Source: G963674505 sp964575975
GTDB lineage: Bacteria > Desulfobacterota > Desulfobacteria > Desulfobacterales > SKZT01
Length of the DNA stretch: 44,599 bases
Assembly: GCA_964575975.1 (NCBI GenBank)
Contig: CAZNTU010000019.1
Coordinates: forward strand, 1-44,599
Direction: 5' to 3'
Shown piece by piece: positions 14,808-24,067 of this stretch. The position numbers were made by a program, and so were the translations under genes. A model generated the notes under the pieces. The model saw only the letters and a program-made list of their open reading frames with translations, had not been told where the DNA came from and made no database searches. How positions within the stretch are numbered: position 1 is the first letter of the stretch; the number at the start of each line of letters is the position of its first letter.

Positions 14808-16367
14808 ATGAAGAAAGCCGGAATTAAACACATCTTCAAGTTCGTACTTGTTTTTTCCCTATTGGTTTCCTTTGTCGCCGGTTGCGGCGGATTGCGGAAG
14901 GACGGAACGGGCGACGGGCCTGTCGCGTTTACAGTGTTGTTTTTCAACGACATTCACGGACATCTTATGCCGTTCGAAATCAAGACGGAGGACGGAAAAC
15001 AAAAGGAGGTTGGCGGAATCGCCAGACTTGCCTCCTTGGCCGGGGAAATCCGGGCTTCCAATGCCGACCATGGGATTCGCACGGTGCTGCTCGTTGCCGG
15101 GGACATTTTGCAGGGGACGCCTATGTCCACCGTGTTCGAGGGAGAGCCCGACGTGCAATGCTTCAACGAGATGGGCGTTGATGCCGTCACGGTGGGAAAC
15201 CACGAGTTCGATTTCGGACTCGACAATTTCATGAAGCTTCGAAAGCAAGCGAACTTTCCTTTCATCAGCGCCAATATTGTCGAAAAGGAGACGGGGAATC
15301 TTCTTTGCGCCCCCTACTGGTCGATGCAATTGAGGCCGGAGATGGCGCTAACCGTGATCGGGGTCACAACCGAGGACCTGCTTGCGACCACCAAGGCCGA
15401 AAACGTGGAAACGCTGGATGTGCTGGATTCGGTCTCGTCTGTGAAAAGACTTTGCGACGAAGCCAAGGGGAAAGGGCCGGTGATTCTTCTGTCGCACAGC
15501 AAGCACGAAACCGACAAGGCTATCGCCATGGCGGCGCCGGAACTTGCCGCGATAATCGGGGGGCACGACCAGATCCTGTTGTCGCCGTACCGGAAAGTAG
15601 GCGAAGTCCCCGTGTTTCAAGCCTTCGAGAAAGGACGCTATCTCGGCAGGCTCGATTTTTCGATCGACGCCTCGTCTAAGAAGGCGAGATTGGTTTCGCA
15701 CGCCTACATCCCCGTCACGGCGGAAACAGAGGCCGATCCCCGCATCGAAAGAATCGTGGCGTCATACAACGAAAAGCTGGGGGAACAATTCAAGGAAGTG
15801 ATCGGTCGCAGCGAGAGTTTCCTGGATGGCGAACGAGACAGGGTCAGGTACGAGGAGACCTCCTTGGGCAATTTCGTGGCGGACATTATAGTGGAGCACA
15901 CGGGCGCTCAGGTGGGATTGATCAACTCGGGAGGACTGAGGGCCAGCATCAAGGAAGGACCCGTGACAGTGGAGGATGTTTTCAAGGCCATGCCCTACGC
16001 GAACGAGCTTGTCCTTGTCGAAATCACTGGCGAGGACTTGAAAAGCGTTCTGACCCGTTCCGTCAGAGGCGAGAGGGAGGAGGAAGACGGGGGGTTTCTC
16101 CAGGTATCCGGATTGAAGTTCGTGGTGCGGGGACGCGCGCCGGAAAACATCAGGGTCGGAAATAATTTGTCGCCTCTCGATCCGGAAGCCGTCTACACTG
16201 TCGCAATAACGGATTTTCTTGCCACCGGCGGCGACGGCTACGATATTTTCAAAGACAAGGAAAGAATCCATACGAGGCTTCCTCTCAGGGAATTGATCGT
16301 GGACACGATAAGAGCCAAGGCTGTCGTATCCGCCCGAAAGGAAGACCGAATTCAAAGGTTGCAGTAA
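14808..16367 (+). CDS. 5'-nucleotidase / 2',3'-cyclic phosphodiesterase lipoprotein
   Basis: The 519-residue protein is a membrane-anchored periplasmic nucleotidase of the UshA/CpdB type. I use the ATG at 14808 because GAAGGAG lies 8 bases upstream. The signal peptide ends in a lipobox FVAGC with Cys26. The N-terminal metallophosphatase domain shows FNDIHGHL, VAGDILQG, GNHEFDFG and LSHSKH with IIGGHD. The C-terminal 5'-nucleotidase domain shows LINSGGLRAS, PYANELVLVEITG and FLATGGDGYD. Such enzymes release phosphate and nucleosides from extracellular nucleotides. It opens a four-gene run with the next start 18 bp away. Confidence 0.9.
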   Translation: MKKAGIKHIFKFVLVFSLLVSFVAGCGGLRKDGTGDGPVAFTVLFFNDIHGHLMPFEIKTEDGKQKEVGGIARLASLAGEIRASNADHGIRTVLLVAGDILQGTPMSTVFEGEPDVQCFNEMGVDAVTVGNHEFDFGLDNFMKLRKQANFPFISANIVEKETGNLLCAPYWSMQLRPEMALTVIGVTTEDLLATTKAENVETLDVLDSVSSVKRLCDEAKGKGPVILLSHSKHETDKAIAMAAPELAAIIGGHDQILLSPYRKVGEVPVFQAFEKGRYLGRLDFSIDASSKKARLVSHAYIPVTAETEADPRIERIVASYNEKLGEQFKEVIGRSESFLDGERDRVRYEETSLGNFVADIIVEHTGAQVGLINSGGLRASIKEGPVTVEDVFKAMPYANELVLVEITGEDLKSVLTRSVRGEREEEDGGFLQVSGLKFVVRGRAPENIRVGNNLSPLDPEAVYTVAITDFLATGGDGYDIFKDKERIHTRLPLRELIVDTIRAKAVVSARKEDRIQRLQ

Positions 16368-16385
16368 ACTAAGGGGATCGCACTT

Positions 16386-16676
16386 ATGAAAGAAAAGTTA
16401 CATTTAGTCTTTTTCATTCTCGTTACGGTTCTTCTTTTTGCGAAAGGTATCCAGGCAGAGTCCGAGATACCGCTATCCAAGGGTCAAAAATTGTATGTGC
16501 CGGTTTATTCGCACATTTACAGCGGCGACAGGGAGCGTCCGTTCAGTCTTACGGTCGCTGTCAGCATCAGAAACACGGATCCGAAATATCCCGTCACCAT
16601 CTCAAGCGTCGATTTCTTCGATACCGCGGGAATTTTAATCAAAGAACAAACTTTTCAACAAGGCGGACACATATGA
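16386..16676 (+). pseudogene. DUF3124-like secreted protein, truncated at the 3' end
   Basis: The frame encodes 96 residues: a signal peptide (LHLVFFILVTVLLFAKGIQA), then KGQKLYVPVYSHIYSGDRER and SLTVAVSIRNTDPKYPVTIS, which match the start of DUF3124 proteins as I remember them. Family members are usually near 150 residues or more and continue with a conserved second half. Here the reading ends abruptly at FQQGGHI, with its stop overlapping the next gene's ATG (16673-16676). I infer a deletion that removed the second half and joined the gene to its neighbour. A genuinely short secreted version is possible. Confidence 0.6.
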
Positions 16677-17893
16677 AAGTGGTTTTCAGCGAGGCGTTTT
16701 ATCCGTGTTACGTGGAGGACGCGGCGGCCATGGAGGGAAGAATGGAGTCCATCGTCGGCGTAATCCACGACAAGGTGGAGTTCGTCGAGGCCGAGCCCGC
16801 AGCCGAGGAGGATATTTTGGCGGTGCATGACCGGGAGCAACTGGACCGGGTGAAGCGCAAAGGGTTGTACGAAATAGCGTCGCTTGCCGCCGGAGGGTCG
16901 ATCCAGGCGGCGAAGATCGGTTTGGCCGAGCCGGCTTTCGGCCTTGTCAGGCCTCCCGGACACCATGCCTCGGTGTTCATGTCCTGGGGTTACTGCTATT
17001 TCAACAATATGGCCGTAGCGCTGACCCGTCTTAAAAACGACGGCCTTATAAAAAACGCTTTGATTTTGGACATCGATCTCCATTACAGCGACGGGACTGT
17101 CCATATCCTGGGCGACAAGGATTGGGTTTCCATTCACAACCCGGTTTCAAGGACCAGGGAGGGCTACATCGAAGACGTGGCGAAATCGTTGAAGGAATTT
17201 CGCGCGGACATTCTGGGAATCTCGGCCGGCTTCGACAACCACAAAAGGGACTGGGGAGGGTTGCTGGAGACCGAGGACTACAATATCATCGGGGATATGG
17301 TTCGGGAGACATGCTCCCGCGCCGGGGCGGGCTATTTCGGAATACTGGAGGGCGGCTACCGGAAAAAGGTGTTGGGTTACAACGTGGAGGCATTGTTGGA
17401 CGGAATGAGGCGAAACATTCCGTACGAAATTTTTCCCGCATGCGACATGGATATCGTTCGCGGCCTTTTCGGGTTATACGCCGATTCCCTCGATTTCGAC
17501 CTTTGTTTCCAGAATTTCGAGTCCGAACTAAAAAACCTGCCCGGCGAATATTCCACGCCTGGCGGGATTATCCTTGTCGCGGGCAACGGCAGGGAAAACA
17601 TAGGCTGCGTCGCTTTGCGAAAATGGAAAGACAGAATTTGCGAAATGAAACGCCTTTACGTGAAAAGCCGGTTCCGGGGGCGGAAAATCGGCCGGGCGCT
17701 GGCGGAGGCGATCATTGACAAGGCCCGCGCGATGGGATACGAGGAAATGCGGCTCGATACGACAGATTCCATGAAAGAGGCTATCTCGCTCTACAAATCG
17801 TTGGGATTCGAGGAAATCGAGAGTTACAGGCACAATCCTGTCGAGGGGGCGAGATTTTTCGTTTTGAAATTGAAATCGGCCGATTCGCGATGA
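16673..17893 (+). CDS. Histone-deacetylase-like amidohydrolase fused to a GNAT acetyltransferase
   Basis: The single 406-residue frame joins two domains. Residues 1-247 are a zinc-dependent deacetylase of the histone deacetylase/acetylpolyamine amidohydrolase family: RPPGHHA with His97/His98, zinc ligands Asp135 and His137 (DIDLHYSDGT), Asp188 (AGFDNH) and Tyr229 (LEGGY). All key residues are present. Residues about 275-406 are a GNAT domain with the acetyl-CoA loop RFRGRKIGRAL (333-343) and SLYKSLGFEEIESY. One part should remove acyl groups from lysine or polyamine amines; the other should add acetyl groups to an amine. The start overlaps the truncated DUF3124 frame and the stop overlaps the kinase start (ATGA), so it is tightly coupled to both. 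Confidence 0.85.
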   Translation: MKVVFSEAFYPCYVEDAAAMEGRMESIVGVIHDKVEFVEAEPAAEEDILAVHDREQLDRVKRKGLYEIASLAAGGSIQAAKIGLAEPAFGLVRPPGHHASVFMSWGYCYFNNMAVALTRLKNDGLIKNALILDIDLHYSDGTVHILGDKDWVSIHNPVSRTREGYIEDVAKSLKEFRADILGISAGFDNHKRDWGGLLETEDYNIIGDMVRETCSRAGAGYFGILEGGYRKKVLGYNVEALLDGMRRNIPYEIFPACDMDIVRGLFGLYADSLDFDLCFQNFESELKNLPGEYSTPGGIILVAGNGRENIGCVALRKWKDRICEMKRLYVKSRFRGRKIGRALAEAIIDKARAMGYEEMRLDTTDSMKEAISLYKSLGFEEIESYRHNPVEGARFFVLKLKSADSR

Positions 17894-19869
17894 AAGAAAA
17901 AATCATATTGATAAACGACGATGCGGGATCGCTCGAGGAGCTTGGAACGCGAATATACAATCTCGGGTTTGCGGCGATGTTCGCAGACGGTTTCGAGAAG
18001 GCGGAGGATCTTGCCCGATGCAAAGGGCCGTGCGTCGTCATCGCGTTTTTCGAGGAAGCGACCGACAAGTTGTCGAAGTTCGTGAAGGCATTGAAGACGA
18101 AATCGCCGGAAAGCTTGTGCATGATTGCGACTGCCGAGGGCAGGGCGATTCGCGCTATCTCGATTTTCAAGAACGAAGTCGAGGAAGTTTTCGAAAAATC
18201 GATCCCAACGGATTTTCTGGACATGGCCCTGCGTCGGGCCAGCGAGAAGATCGGGCTTGCGAGAAAGCTTGCTTCGGCCGGGGACCGGGCATCGAAAGAA
18301 AAGGACAAGCGGCGCCGAATACGGGAAATGGTCGAAACCGAAAAGCTGATCCTGGTGCGCCAAGTCGTGGACAAGCTGTCTTCCTTTGTCGCCCGCATCG
18401 CGAAAGACGTGCAGGGAGGCATGCGCTACTTCAAGGAGATGCCCTATTTCGTCTCCATTCACGACTCCGACTGCAAGGTGGTCGCGGCAAACTCCATCTA
18501 CAAGGATCATTTCGGAAACAAGATCGGCAAGAATTCGTGGGAAATCTATTTGGGCGACGCGGCGAACCGTCGCGGATGCCCGGTGGGGAAAACGATCGAT
18601 TCGAGCAACGTGCAGCGGAACCACGCCGCGGTGAAATATCTAAGCGGCCGCAAAGTCCCCGTCATCGTGCATACGGCCCCCATTTACGACAACGAAGGCG
18701 AGGTGGAGCTGATTCTGGAGGTTTCCGCCGGAACCAAGGAACTGGAAAGCTTCGAGGCCGAATTGAAACACACCCAGCAGCGATTCGAACAATTGTTCAA
18801 CGAGGTCCCATGCTACGTGACCGTACTGGATCACCGAGTCCGGATCACCGCGTTGAACAGGCTGTTCAAGGAGGACTTCGGCGATTTTACCGGGAAAAAT
18901 TTCTTCGATGTCTTCAAACAGGCCCAGACGCCGTATTTCACATGTCCCATAACCCGCACTCTGGAGGACGGCGAGCCTCATCATTCGGAGATGGTCCTCA
19001 CTGCTCCTGGAGGCGAACTCCAGAACTTTCTCGCTTGGACATCGCCCGTGAAAACCCCGGCCGGAAAACTAATCCAGGTGAACGTTATTTTCCTGGATGT
19101 CACCCAGCTCAGGACGCTTCAGGACAACCTTTCCACGTTGGGGCTCATGATAGGTTCGATTTCCCATGGAATAAAAGGAATTCTGACGGGCATGGAGGCG
19201 GGACTTTATATGATCGATTCGGGATTTTACAAGAACAAGCCCGCGAGGATCGAAGAGGGGCTCGACGTCGGCAAACTGATGACCGAGCGAATGCGAAAGC
19301 TCGTTTACGATATTTTGTATTATACCAAAGAGCGCGAATTGGAGCCGAGCAAGGTCAACGTCCTGAAATTCGCCGGCGAGGTAGCCGCCAACATGGATAT
19401 CAAGATCAGGGGCGCCGACATCGAGTTCGAGTGCGACTTCGAACCTTTTCTGGGCGACTTCGAAATCGACGTTAGCCTGATGCGCGCCGCTTTCGTCAAC
19501 ATCCTGGAAAACGCCATGGAAGCCTGCATAGAGGACAAAGAGGACAAGGCGCACAAGATCGTTTTCCGCGTCGCCAAGGACGGCCGCTTCATTCGGTTCG
19601 ACTTCGTCGACAACGGTCCGGGAATGACCAGGGAGGACATCAAGAAGATCTTCAACATGTTCTATTCCTCCAAGGGAAGCCGGGGCACCGGTCTCGGCCT
19701 TTTTGTAACCCGAAAGACGATCCGCAAGCACGGCGGAACCATCTCTCTGGAATCGGAACCCGGCAAAGGCGCCCACTTTCAAATTCGATTGCCGAAAATT
19801 CCCAACGAAAAGAAAAGCATTTTGTGGGATAAAAACGAAGGGTTTGACGAGGGGGTTCGAGTGGCATAG
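17890..19869 (+). CDS. PAS-PAS sensor histidine kinase with degenerate N-terminal receiver-like domain
   Basis: The 659-residue protein has no transmembrane segment and should be cytosolic. Residues 1-120 resemble a receiver (IILINDDAGSLEELGTRIYN), but the expected phospho-acceptor Asp strand reads VVIAFFEEA without it. Two PAS domains follow (about 184-285 and 300-405). Each has a Cys-Pro motif at an equivalent place: GCPVGKT with Cys230 and TCPITRT with Cys352. The kinase core has phospho-acceptor His426 (SISHGIKG), N-box NILENAMEA, DNGPGM and GTGLGLFV. No response regulator is adjacent. Its start overlaps the deacetylase-acetyltransferase stop, which suggests shared control. The two Cys-Pro motifs hint at redox, metal or haem sensing, which is inference. 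Confidence 0.88.
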   Translation: MKEKIILINDDAGSLEELGTRIYNLGFAAMFADGFEKAEDLARCKGPCVVIAFFEEATDKLSKFVKALKTKSPESLCMIATAEGRAIRAISIFKNEVEEVFEKSIPTDFLDMALRRASEKIGLARKLASAGDRASKEKDKRRRIREMVETEKLILVRQVVDKLSSFVARIAKDVQGGMRYFKEMPYFVSIHDSDCKVVAANSIYKDHFGNKIGKNSWEIYLGDAANRRGCPVGKTIDSSNVQRNHAAVKYLSGRKVPVIVHTAPIYDNEGEVELILEVSAGTKELESFEAELKHTQQRFEQLFNEVPCYVTVLDHRVRITALNRLFKEDFGDFTGKNFFDVFKQAQTPYFTCPITRTLEDGEPHHSEMVLTAPGGELQNFLAWTSPVKTPAGKLIQVNVIFLDVTQLRTLQDNLSTLGLMIGSISHGIKGILTGMEAGLYMIDSGFYKNKPARIEEGLDVGKLMTERMRKLVYDILYYTKERELEPSKVNVLKFAGEVAANMDIKIRGADIEFECDFEPFLGDFEIDVSLMRAAFVNILENAMEACIEDKEDKAHKIVFRVAKDGRFIRFDFVDNGPGMTREDIKKIFNMFYSSKGSRGTGLGLFVTRKTIRKHGGTISLESEPGKGAHFQIRLPKIPNEKKSILWDKNEGFDEGVRVA

Positions 19870-20054
19870 ACCTTCGTTTTAAAGGGTTCGCGCAGGCAAT
19901 GGATTTTTTATGGTTGAGTTTTCGGATTTTTTACGGCTCATCGCGGATTTATGGGAAAAGGTCTCACGATGGTAACCAGACCGGCCTGGTCGTGCCAACC
20001 CGCAACCGGCCTGCTCGCAGGCCCCGAACCGAACCAAATCGACTTCGGACGAGA

Positions 20055-21212
20055 ATGATTCTTCACATCGACATGGACGCTTTCTACGCATCGGTCGAGA
20101 TCCTGGACAACCCGGATCTGAAGGGAAAACCGTTGGTCGTGGGAGGCGTGTCGGGGCGGGGGGTGGTGGCGGCGGCGAGCTACGAGGCCCGGAAGTTCGG
20201 GATACGGTCGGCAATGCCCATGTTCCAGGCGTTCGAAAAATGCCCGGACGTTCTCGTGGTTCCCCCAAGGAGGGCTCGGTACAAGGAAGTCTCCGAAACC
20301 GCGATGAACATTGTCCGAAGCTTTTCTCCTCTCGTGGAGCAGGTTTCCATCGACGAGGCCTTCGTCGACGTTTCCGGGTGCGGAAGGCTCTTGGGATGTC
20401 CCGAGGAGATCGCGAGAAACGTCAAGCGACGGATCGCCCGGGAGACCGGACTGACCTGCTCCGTCGGGATCGCCCCGGTCAAGTTCCTGGCCAAGATCGC
20501 CTCGGACATGGACAAGCCCGACGGCCTGACCGTAATCTCCCCGGAGGCGGTCGAGGCATTCGTGAAAAGCCTCCCCGTGAAAAAAGTTCCGGGAGTCGGC
20601 CCCCGGACGGCGGACGAACTTCACAAGCTCGGCATCGTCACCCTCGGGGACGTTTCCGGCTTCACCGAAAAGTTCCTGTCGGACAGGCTGGGAAAATTCG
20701 GCCGGCGCTTGAAGGAACTCTCCTTGGGACAGGATCGCTCCAAGGTGACTCCCTGTTCCCCCGCGAAATCCGTCAGCGCGGAAGAGACGCTCCCGTTCGA
20801 CACCGCCGACGTGCGGATCCTGAAGAAATACCTTCTGACGCAAGCCGAGGACGTGGGACGACAGCTCAGAAAAGAGGGCGCGAAGGCCAAAACCGTATCC
20901 ATCAAAATCAAAAACTCGGATTTCGAACAACACACGAAAAGCCAAACCCTGAAAAACCCTACGAACTCGGCCAGGACGCTCTACGAGGAAGCATGCCATC
21001 TTCTGGATTCCATCACCCTTTCCAGAAAGCTAAGGCTGATAGGCTTGGGCGCGACGGGGCTCGACGGCGAAAAGCGCCCTGTACAACTGGACCTTTTTGG
21101 CATATCGAAACCCCAAGACGAAAACTGGGAAAAAGTGGACAAGACGCTTGACGCGATAGCGGATCGATTCGGCAGGGACGCCATATGCCGGGCGGTCCTC
21201 AAAGACGACTGA
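20055..21212 (+). CDS. dinB: DNA polymerase IV (Y family)
   Basis: The 385-residue protein is a translesion polymerase. I use the ATG at 20055 because the protein then begins MILHIDMDAFYASVE, the usual DinB N-terminus. The longer open frame from 19899 adds 52 residues unlike the family. The metal-binding residues are in DMDAFYAS and SIDEAFVDVSG. The steric and nucleotide-binding region AAASYEARKFGIRSAMP, a helix-hairpin-helix thumb (KVPGVGPRTADELHKLGI) and the little-finger domain follow. Family role: bypass of damaged bases at the fork, often SOS-regulated. I do not see a clear LexA box upstream. Confidence 0.95.
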   Translation: MILHIDMDAFYASVEILDNPDLKGKPLVVGGVSGRGVVAAASYEARKFGIRSAMPMFQAFEKCPDVLVVPPRRARYKEVSETAMNIVRSFSPLVEQVSIDEAFVDVSGCGRLLGCPEEIARNVKRRIARETGLTCSVGIAPVKFLAKIASDMDKPDGLTVISPEAVEAFVKSLPVKKVPGVGPRTADELHKLGIVTLGDVSGFTEKFLSDRLGKFGRRLKELSLGQDRSKVTPCSPAKSVSAEETLPFDTADVRILKKYLLTQAEDVGRQLRKEGAKAKTVSIKIKNSDFEQHTKSQTLKNPTNSARTLYEEACHLLDSITLSRKLRLIGLGATGLDGEKRPVQLDLFGISKPQDENWEKVDKTLDAIADRFGRDAICRAVLKDD

Positions 21213-21253
21213 TTGTTCCGAACAGAAACCTCCAAACGGACAGGATTTGAAAA

Positions 21254-22834
21254 ATGTACATCACATTCCACGGCGCTGTAAGGGAAGTCACGGGTTCCAT
21301 GCATTTGGTGGCGACCGAGAACGACCGCATCCTTCTGGATTGCGGCATGTACCAGGGAAGGCGAAAGGAAGCCGACAGAAAAAACAGGGTCCTTCAATTC
21401 GACCCCGGCCTGGTGACGAACATGATATTGTCCCACGCCCATATCGACCATTCCGGTCGAATTCCCCTCCTGACCAAAAACGGATTTCCCGGCCGGGTCG
21501 TTTGCACCAGGGCCACGTCCGACGCATGCTCTTTCATGCTCCCCGACTCGGCGAAAATCCAGGAGTCCGACGCCGACTACCTCAACTACAAACGTCTGCG
21601 CTCCGTGCTGATGGAAATGCAAAATTCGCCCGCCAGCACGAACAGGCAGCGGGAAAAGCTGAACAAAATCCGAAAACTCCTGAAAAAGGACCGGCAGGAA
21701 CTCGACAGGGAGAAGATCGACGAGCTGGTCTCGAAGTACCACATCGAGAGCGTGGAGCCCCTCTACACGGTAGCCGACGCGGAACGGTGCCTTTCCTACT
21801 TCGACGGCGTTCCGTACCGGACCCCCATGACCGTGGGCAAGGATTTGACTTGCACGTTGTACGAAGCCGGCCATATCCTGGGCTCCGCCATCTCCGTCCT
21901 CAGGCGCGAAAAGAACGGCAAAACCGTAACGGTGGGATTCACCGGGGACCTCGGACGTTTCGACCGCCCGATCCTCAAGAACCCCACCCTCGATTTCGAG
22001 GAGCCGGACCGGAAAATCGACCTTCTAATCATGGAAAGCACCTACGGCGACCGGCTTCACGAACCCGTCGCGGATTTGAAGCCCCGCCTCGCGGAAGTCC
22101 TGAACGAGGCCGCCGAGAAAAGGGGAACGGTCCTGATCCCGTCGTTCGCTTTCGGCCGCACCCAGGAACTTTTATACGTGCTCCACGAAATCCACGACGA
22201 AAAACTGGCGCCCGTGCATCCCGTGTACGTCGACAGCCCGTTGGCGACCAACATCACGAGGGTGTTCGGCGAGCATCCGGAACTCTACGACAAGGAGACC
22301 CATGAGACGTTCCTGGAAAAAGGAAAGAACCCGTTCCGGTTCGACCGCGTCCGTTTCGTCAAGACGGTGGAGCAGTCCATGGCGCTCAACCGGGACGAGT
22401 CCCCCCACATTGTCATATCCGCGTCGGGAATGTGCGAGGCCGGGCGCATCCTCCACCACTTGCGCCACAAGATTCACAAGACCAGCACCACCGTGCTGAT
22501 CGTGGGATATATGGCACGGAACACTCTGGGACGAAGAATCCTGGAGGAGAGCGTCAAGTACGAGGAGGCCGGAAGAAAAGGCGAACCGCCCGTGCTCAAG
22601 TTCATGGGCAAGGAGTATCCTTTGAGGGCCCGCGTCGTGACGCTGGGAGGATTCAGCGCCCATGCCGACCGGGACGAGATGGCCCGATGGCTGAAGGAAA
22701 GCAACTTGGACATCAAGCGCATCGCCGTCGTCCACGGCGAGGAGGACCAGTCGGTCGCCTTCTCCAGGCACTTGGAACAGCTCGGCTACGACGCGTTCGT
22801 CCCGAAGGTGGGGGAGATCGCCTTCGTGCGCTGA
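21254..22834 (+). CDS. Metallo-beta-lactamase-fold hydrolase with beta-CASP domain (RNA-processing type)
   Basis: The 526-residue protein matches the bacterial YSH1/CPSF-like group. It starts MYITFHGAVREVTGSMH, has zinc motif LSHAHIDHSGRIP near residue 60, EAGHILGSA and GFTGDLGR. The beta-CASP domain carries STYGDR, LIPSFAFGRTQELL and DSPLATNITRVF, then ISASGMCEAGRILHHL and the C-terminal GGFSAHADRDE and VHGEEDQS. Family members are endo- or exoribonucleases. About 90 extra residues with charged helices (about 110-175) interrupt the lactamase domain. The gene is 41 bp after dinB and 23 bp before the glycosyltransferase. Confidence 0.9.
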   Translation: MYITFHGAVREVTGSMHLVATENDRILLDCGMYQGRRKEADRKNRVLQFDPGLVTNMILSHAHIDHSGRIPLLTKNGFPGRVVCTRATSDACSFMLPDSAKIQESDADYLNYKRLRSVLMEMQNSPASTNRQREKLNKIRKLLKKDRQELDREKIDELVSKYHIESVEPLYTVADAERCLSYFDGVPYRTPMTVGKDLTCTLYEAGHILGSAISVLRREKNGKTVTVGFTGDLGRFDRPILKNPTLDFEEPDRKIDLLIMESTYGDRLHEPVADLKPRLAEVLNEAAEKRGTVLIPSFAFGRTQELLYVLHEIHDEKLAPVHPVYVDSPLATNITRVFGEHPELYDKETHETFLEKGKNPFRFDRVRFVKTVEQSMALNRDESPHIVISASGMCEAGRILHHLRHKIHKTSTTVLIVGYMARNTLGRRILEESVKYEEAGRKGEPPVLKFMGKEYPLRARVVTLGGFSAHADRDEMARWLKESNLDIKRIAVVHGEEDQSVAFSRHLEQLGYDAFVPKVGEIAFVR

Positions 22835-22857
22835 TCGGGGGGCCGGGGTAAATTCGA

Positions 22858-23973
22858 ATGAAAATCTGCTTTTACGCTCCCTTCAAACCCTTGACCCATC
22901 CGAACCCGTCGGGGGACTTGGTTATCGGAAAGGGGCTTTTCGAGTTCCTTTCCCGAAGGGGGCACGAGCTGAGAACCCCGAGCGATCTGAGGTGCCGGTG
23001 GATTTACTGGAAGCCTCTCGGGTGGCTGGATATCGCGAGGGAAAGACGACGCGCTCTTCGAATGGCCGAAAGTTTCGGGCCGGATTTGTGGATGACGTAC
23101 CACACTTATTATAAAGCGCCAGACATGTTGGGGCCGTACGTCTGCGGAAAAGCCGGCGTGCCGTACGTCGTCTTCCAGGGAATCTACTCTACAAAGAGAC
23201 GGCGCGAAATTCGCTCGGTTCCCGGCTTTTTTTTGAACCGGCGGGCCTTGAAATCGGCAAGGCATGTTTTTTCCAACCGGAAAGAAGACGAGATCAATCT
23301 TCGAAGGATCGTTCCGGAAAACCGGCTTTCGTACGCGCCGCCGGGAATTTTTCCGCAAGATTTCGCGTTCGACCCTGTCGCTCGGGAAGAATTCCGGAAA
23401 AGATGGGGCGTCGCCGACGCTCCTGTGGTGGTTTCCGCCGCGATGTTCCGGCCCGACGTCAAATCCGAGGGCTTGGCCGTTGTCATCGAGGCTTGCGGGG
23501 AGCTTGTCGCTCGCGGGGTTCGTCTGTTTCTGGCGGTCGCGGGCGACGGCTCGGAAAAAGAGCGTTTGAAAAGACTTGCGGAAAAGCGGCTTTCTGGAAA
23601 ACACGCGTTCGTCGGAAAAATTCCCAGAGAAAAGATGTACCGGTTTTACAGCGCGGGAGACGTTTTCGTCTTCCCGGGAATAAGAGAATCATTGGGCATG
23701 GTTTATCTGGAGGCCCAGTCGTGCGGTCTGCCGGTGGTGGCTTTCCACAACGGAGGAATCCCCGAGGTGGTCAAGGACGGCCACACCGGATTTCTAACCC
23801 CTTTTCGTTCCAAAGAGCCTTTTCTGGACGCCCTTTCCAGACTGTTGGAAAATCCGGAATTGTCGAAAACGATGGGGCAGGCTGCGTCAAAATACGTGCG
23901 GGAAAGGCACGATCTGGACGTAAACTACCGGGCGGTGGAAGCCGCTATGGAACGATTGCTTGTCGGATGTTAG
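22858..23973 (+). CDS. Glycosyltransferase family 4-type
   Basis: The 371-residue protein has a GT-B layout. The N-terminal Rossmann domain begins MKICFYAPFKPLTHPNPSGD. The C-terminal domain has AGDGSEKERLKRLAE, HAFVGKIPREKMYRFYSAGD and VFPGIRESLGMVYLEAQSCG, followed by LPVVAFHNGGIPEVV, the nucleotide-sugar site of GT4 enzymes with the conserved Glu pair. It should transfer a sugar from a nucleotide-sugar donor to a lipid or glycan acceptor in the cytosol; the specificity is unknown. It closely follows the metallo-hydrolase gene and precedes other envelope-sugar genes. Confidence 0.88.
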   Translation: MKICFYAPFKPLTHPNPSGDLVIGKGLFEFLSRRGHELRTPSDLRCRWIYWKPLGWLDIARERRRALRMAESFGPDLWMTYHTYYKAPDMLGPYVCGKAGVPYVVFQGIYSTKRRREIRSVPGFFLNRRALKSARHVFSNRKEDEINLRRIVPENRLSYAPPGIFPQDFAFDPVAREEFRKRWGVADAPVVVSAAMFRPDVKSEGLAVVIEACGELVARGVRLFLAVAGDGSEKERLKRLAEKRLSGKHAFVGKIPREKMYRFYSAGDVFVFPGIRESLGMVYLEAQSCGLPVVAFHNGGIPEVVKDGHTGFLTPFRSKEPFLDALSRLLENPELSKTMGQAASKYVRERHDLDVNYRAVEAAMERLLVGC

Positions 23974-24010
23974 GCGATGGAATGGATTTTGATCGGACGC
24001 TTCAAAAAGG

Positions 24011-24039
24011 TTGATTGCAATAGCGTCTTACCTTATCAT
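24011..24039 (+). promoter_or_regulatory. Promoter of the first toxin-antitoxin pair
   Basis: TTGATT (24011-24016), a 17-bp spacer and TATCAT (24034-24039) fit a sigma-70 promoter, about 30 bp upstream of the antitoxin ATG. GGGAGGTG (24056-24063) follows as ribosome binding site. Autoregulation by the AbrB-type antitoxin is expected from the family; the operator is not resolved. Confidence 0.6.
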
Positions 24040-24067
24040 TCGGTAAAACACGAAGGGAGGTGGGATT

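Noticed and set aside
14722..14811. 29-codon frame overlapping the nucleotidase start
   Set aside because: It has a ribosome-binding-like stretch and an ATGA overlap, but no attenuation features or conserved residues; too short to call without comparison.
19899..20054. N-terminal extension of DNA polymerase IV by 52 residues
   Set aside because: The DinB family begins at MILHIDMDAF; the extension is low-complexity and basic and looks like untranslated DNA.
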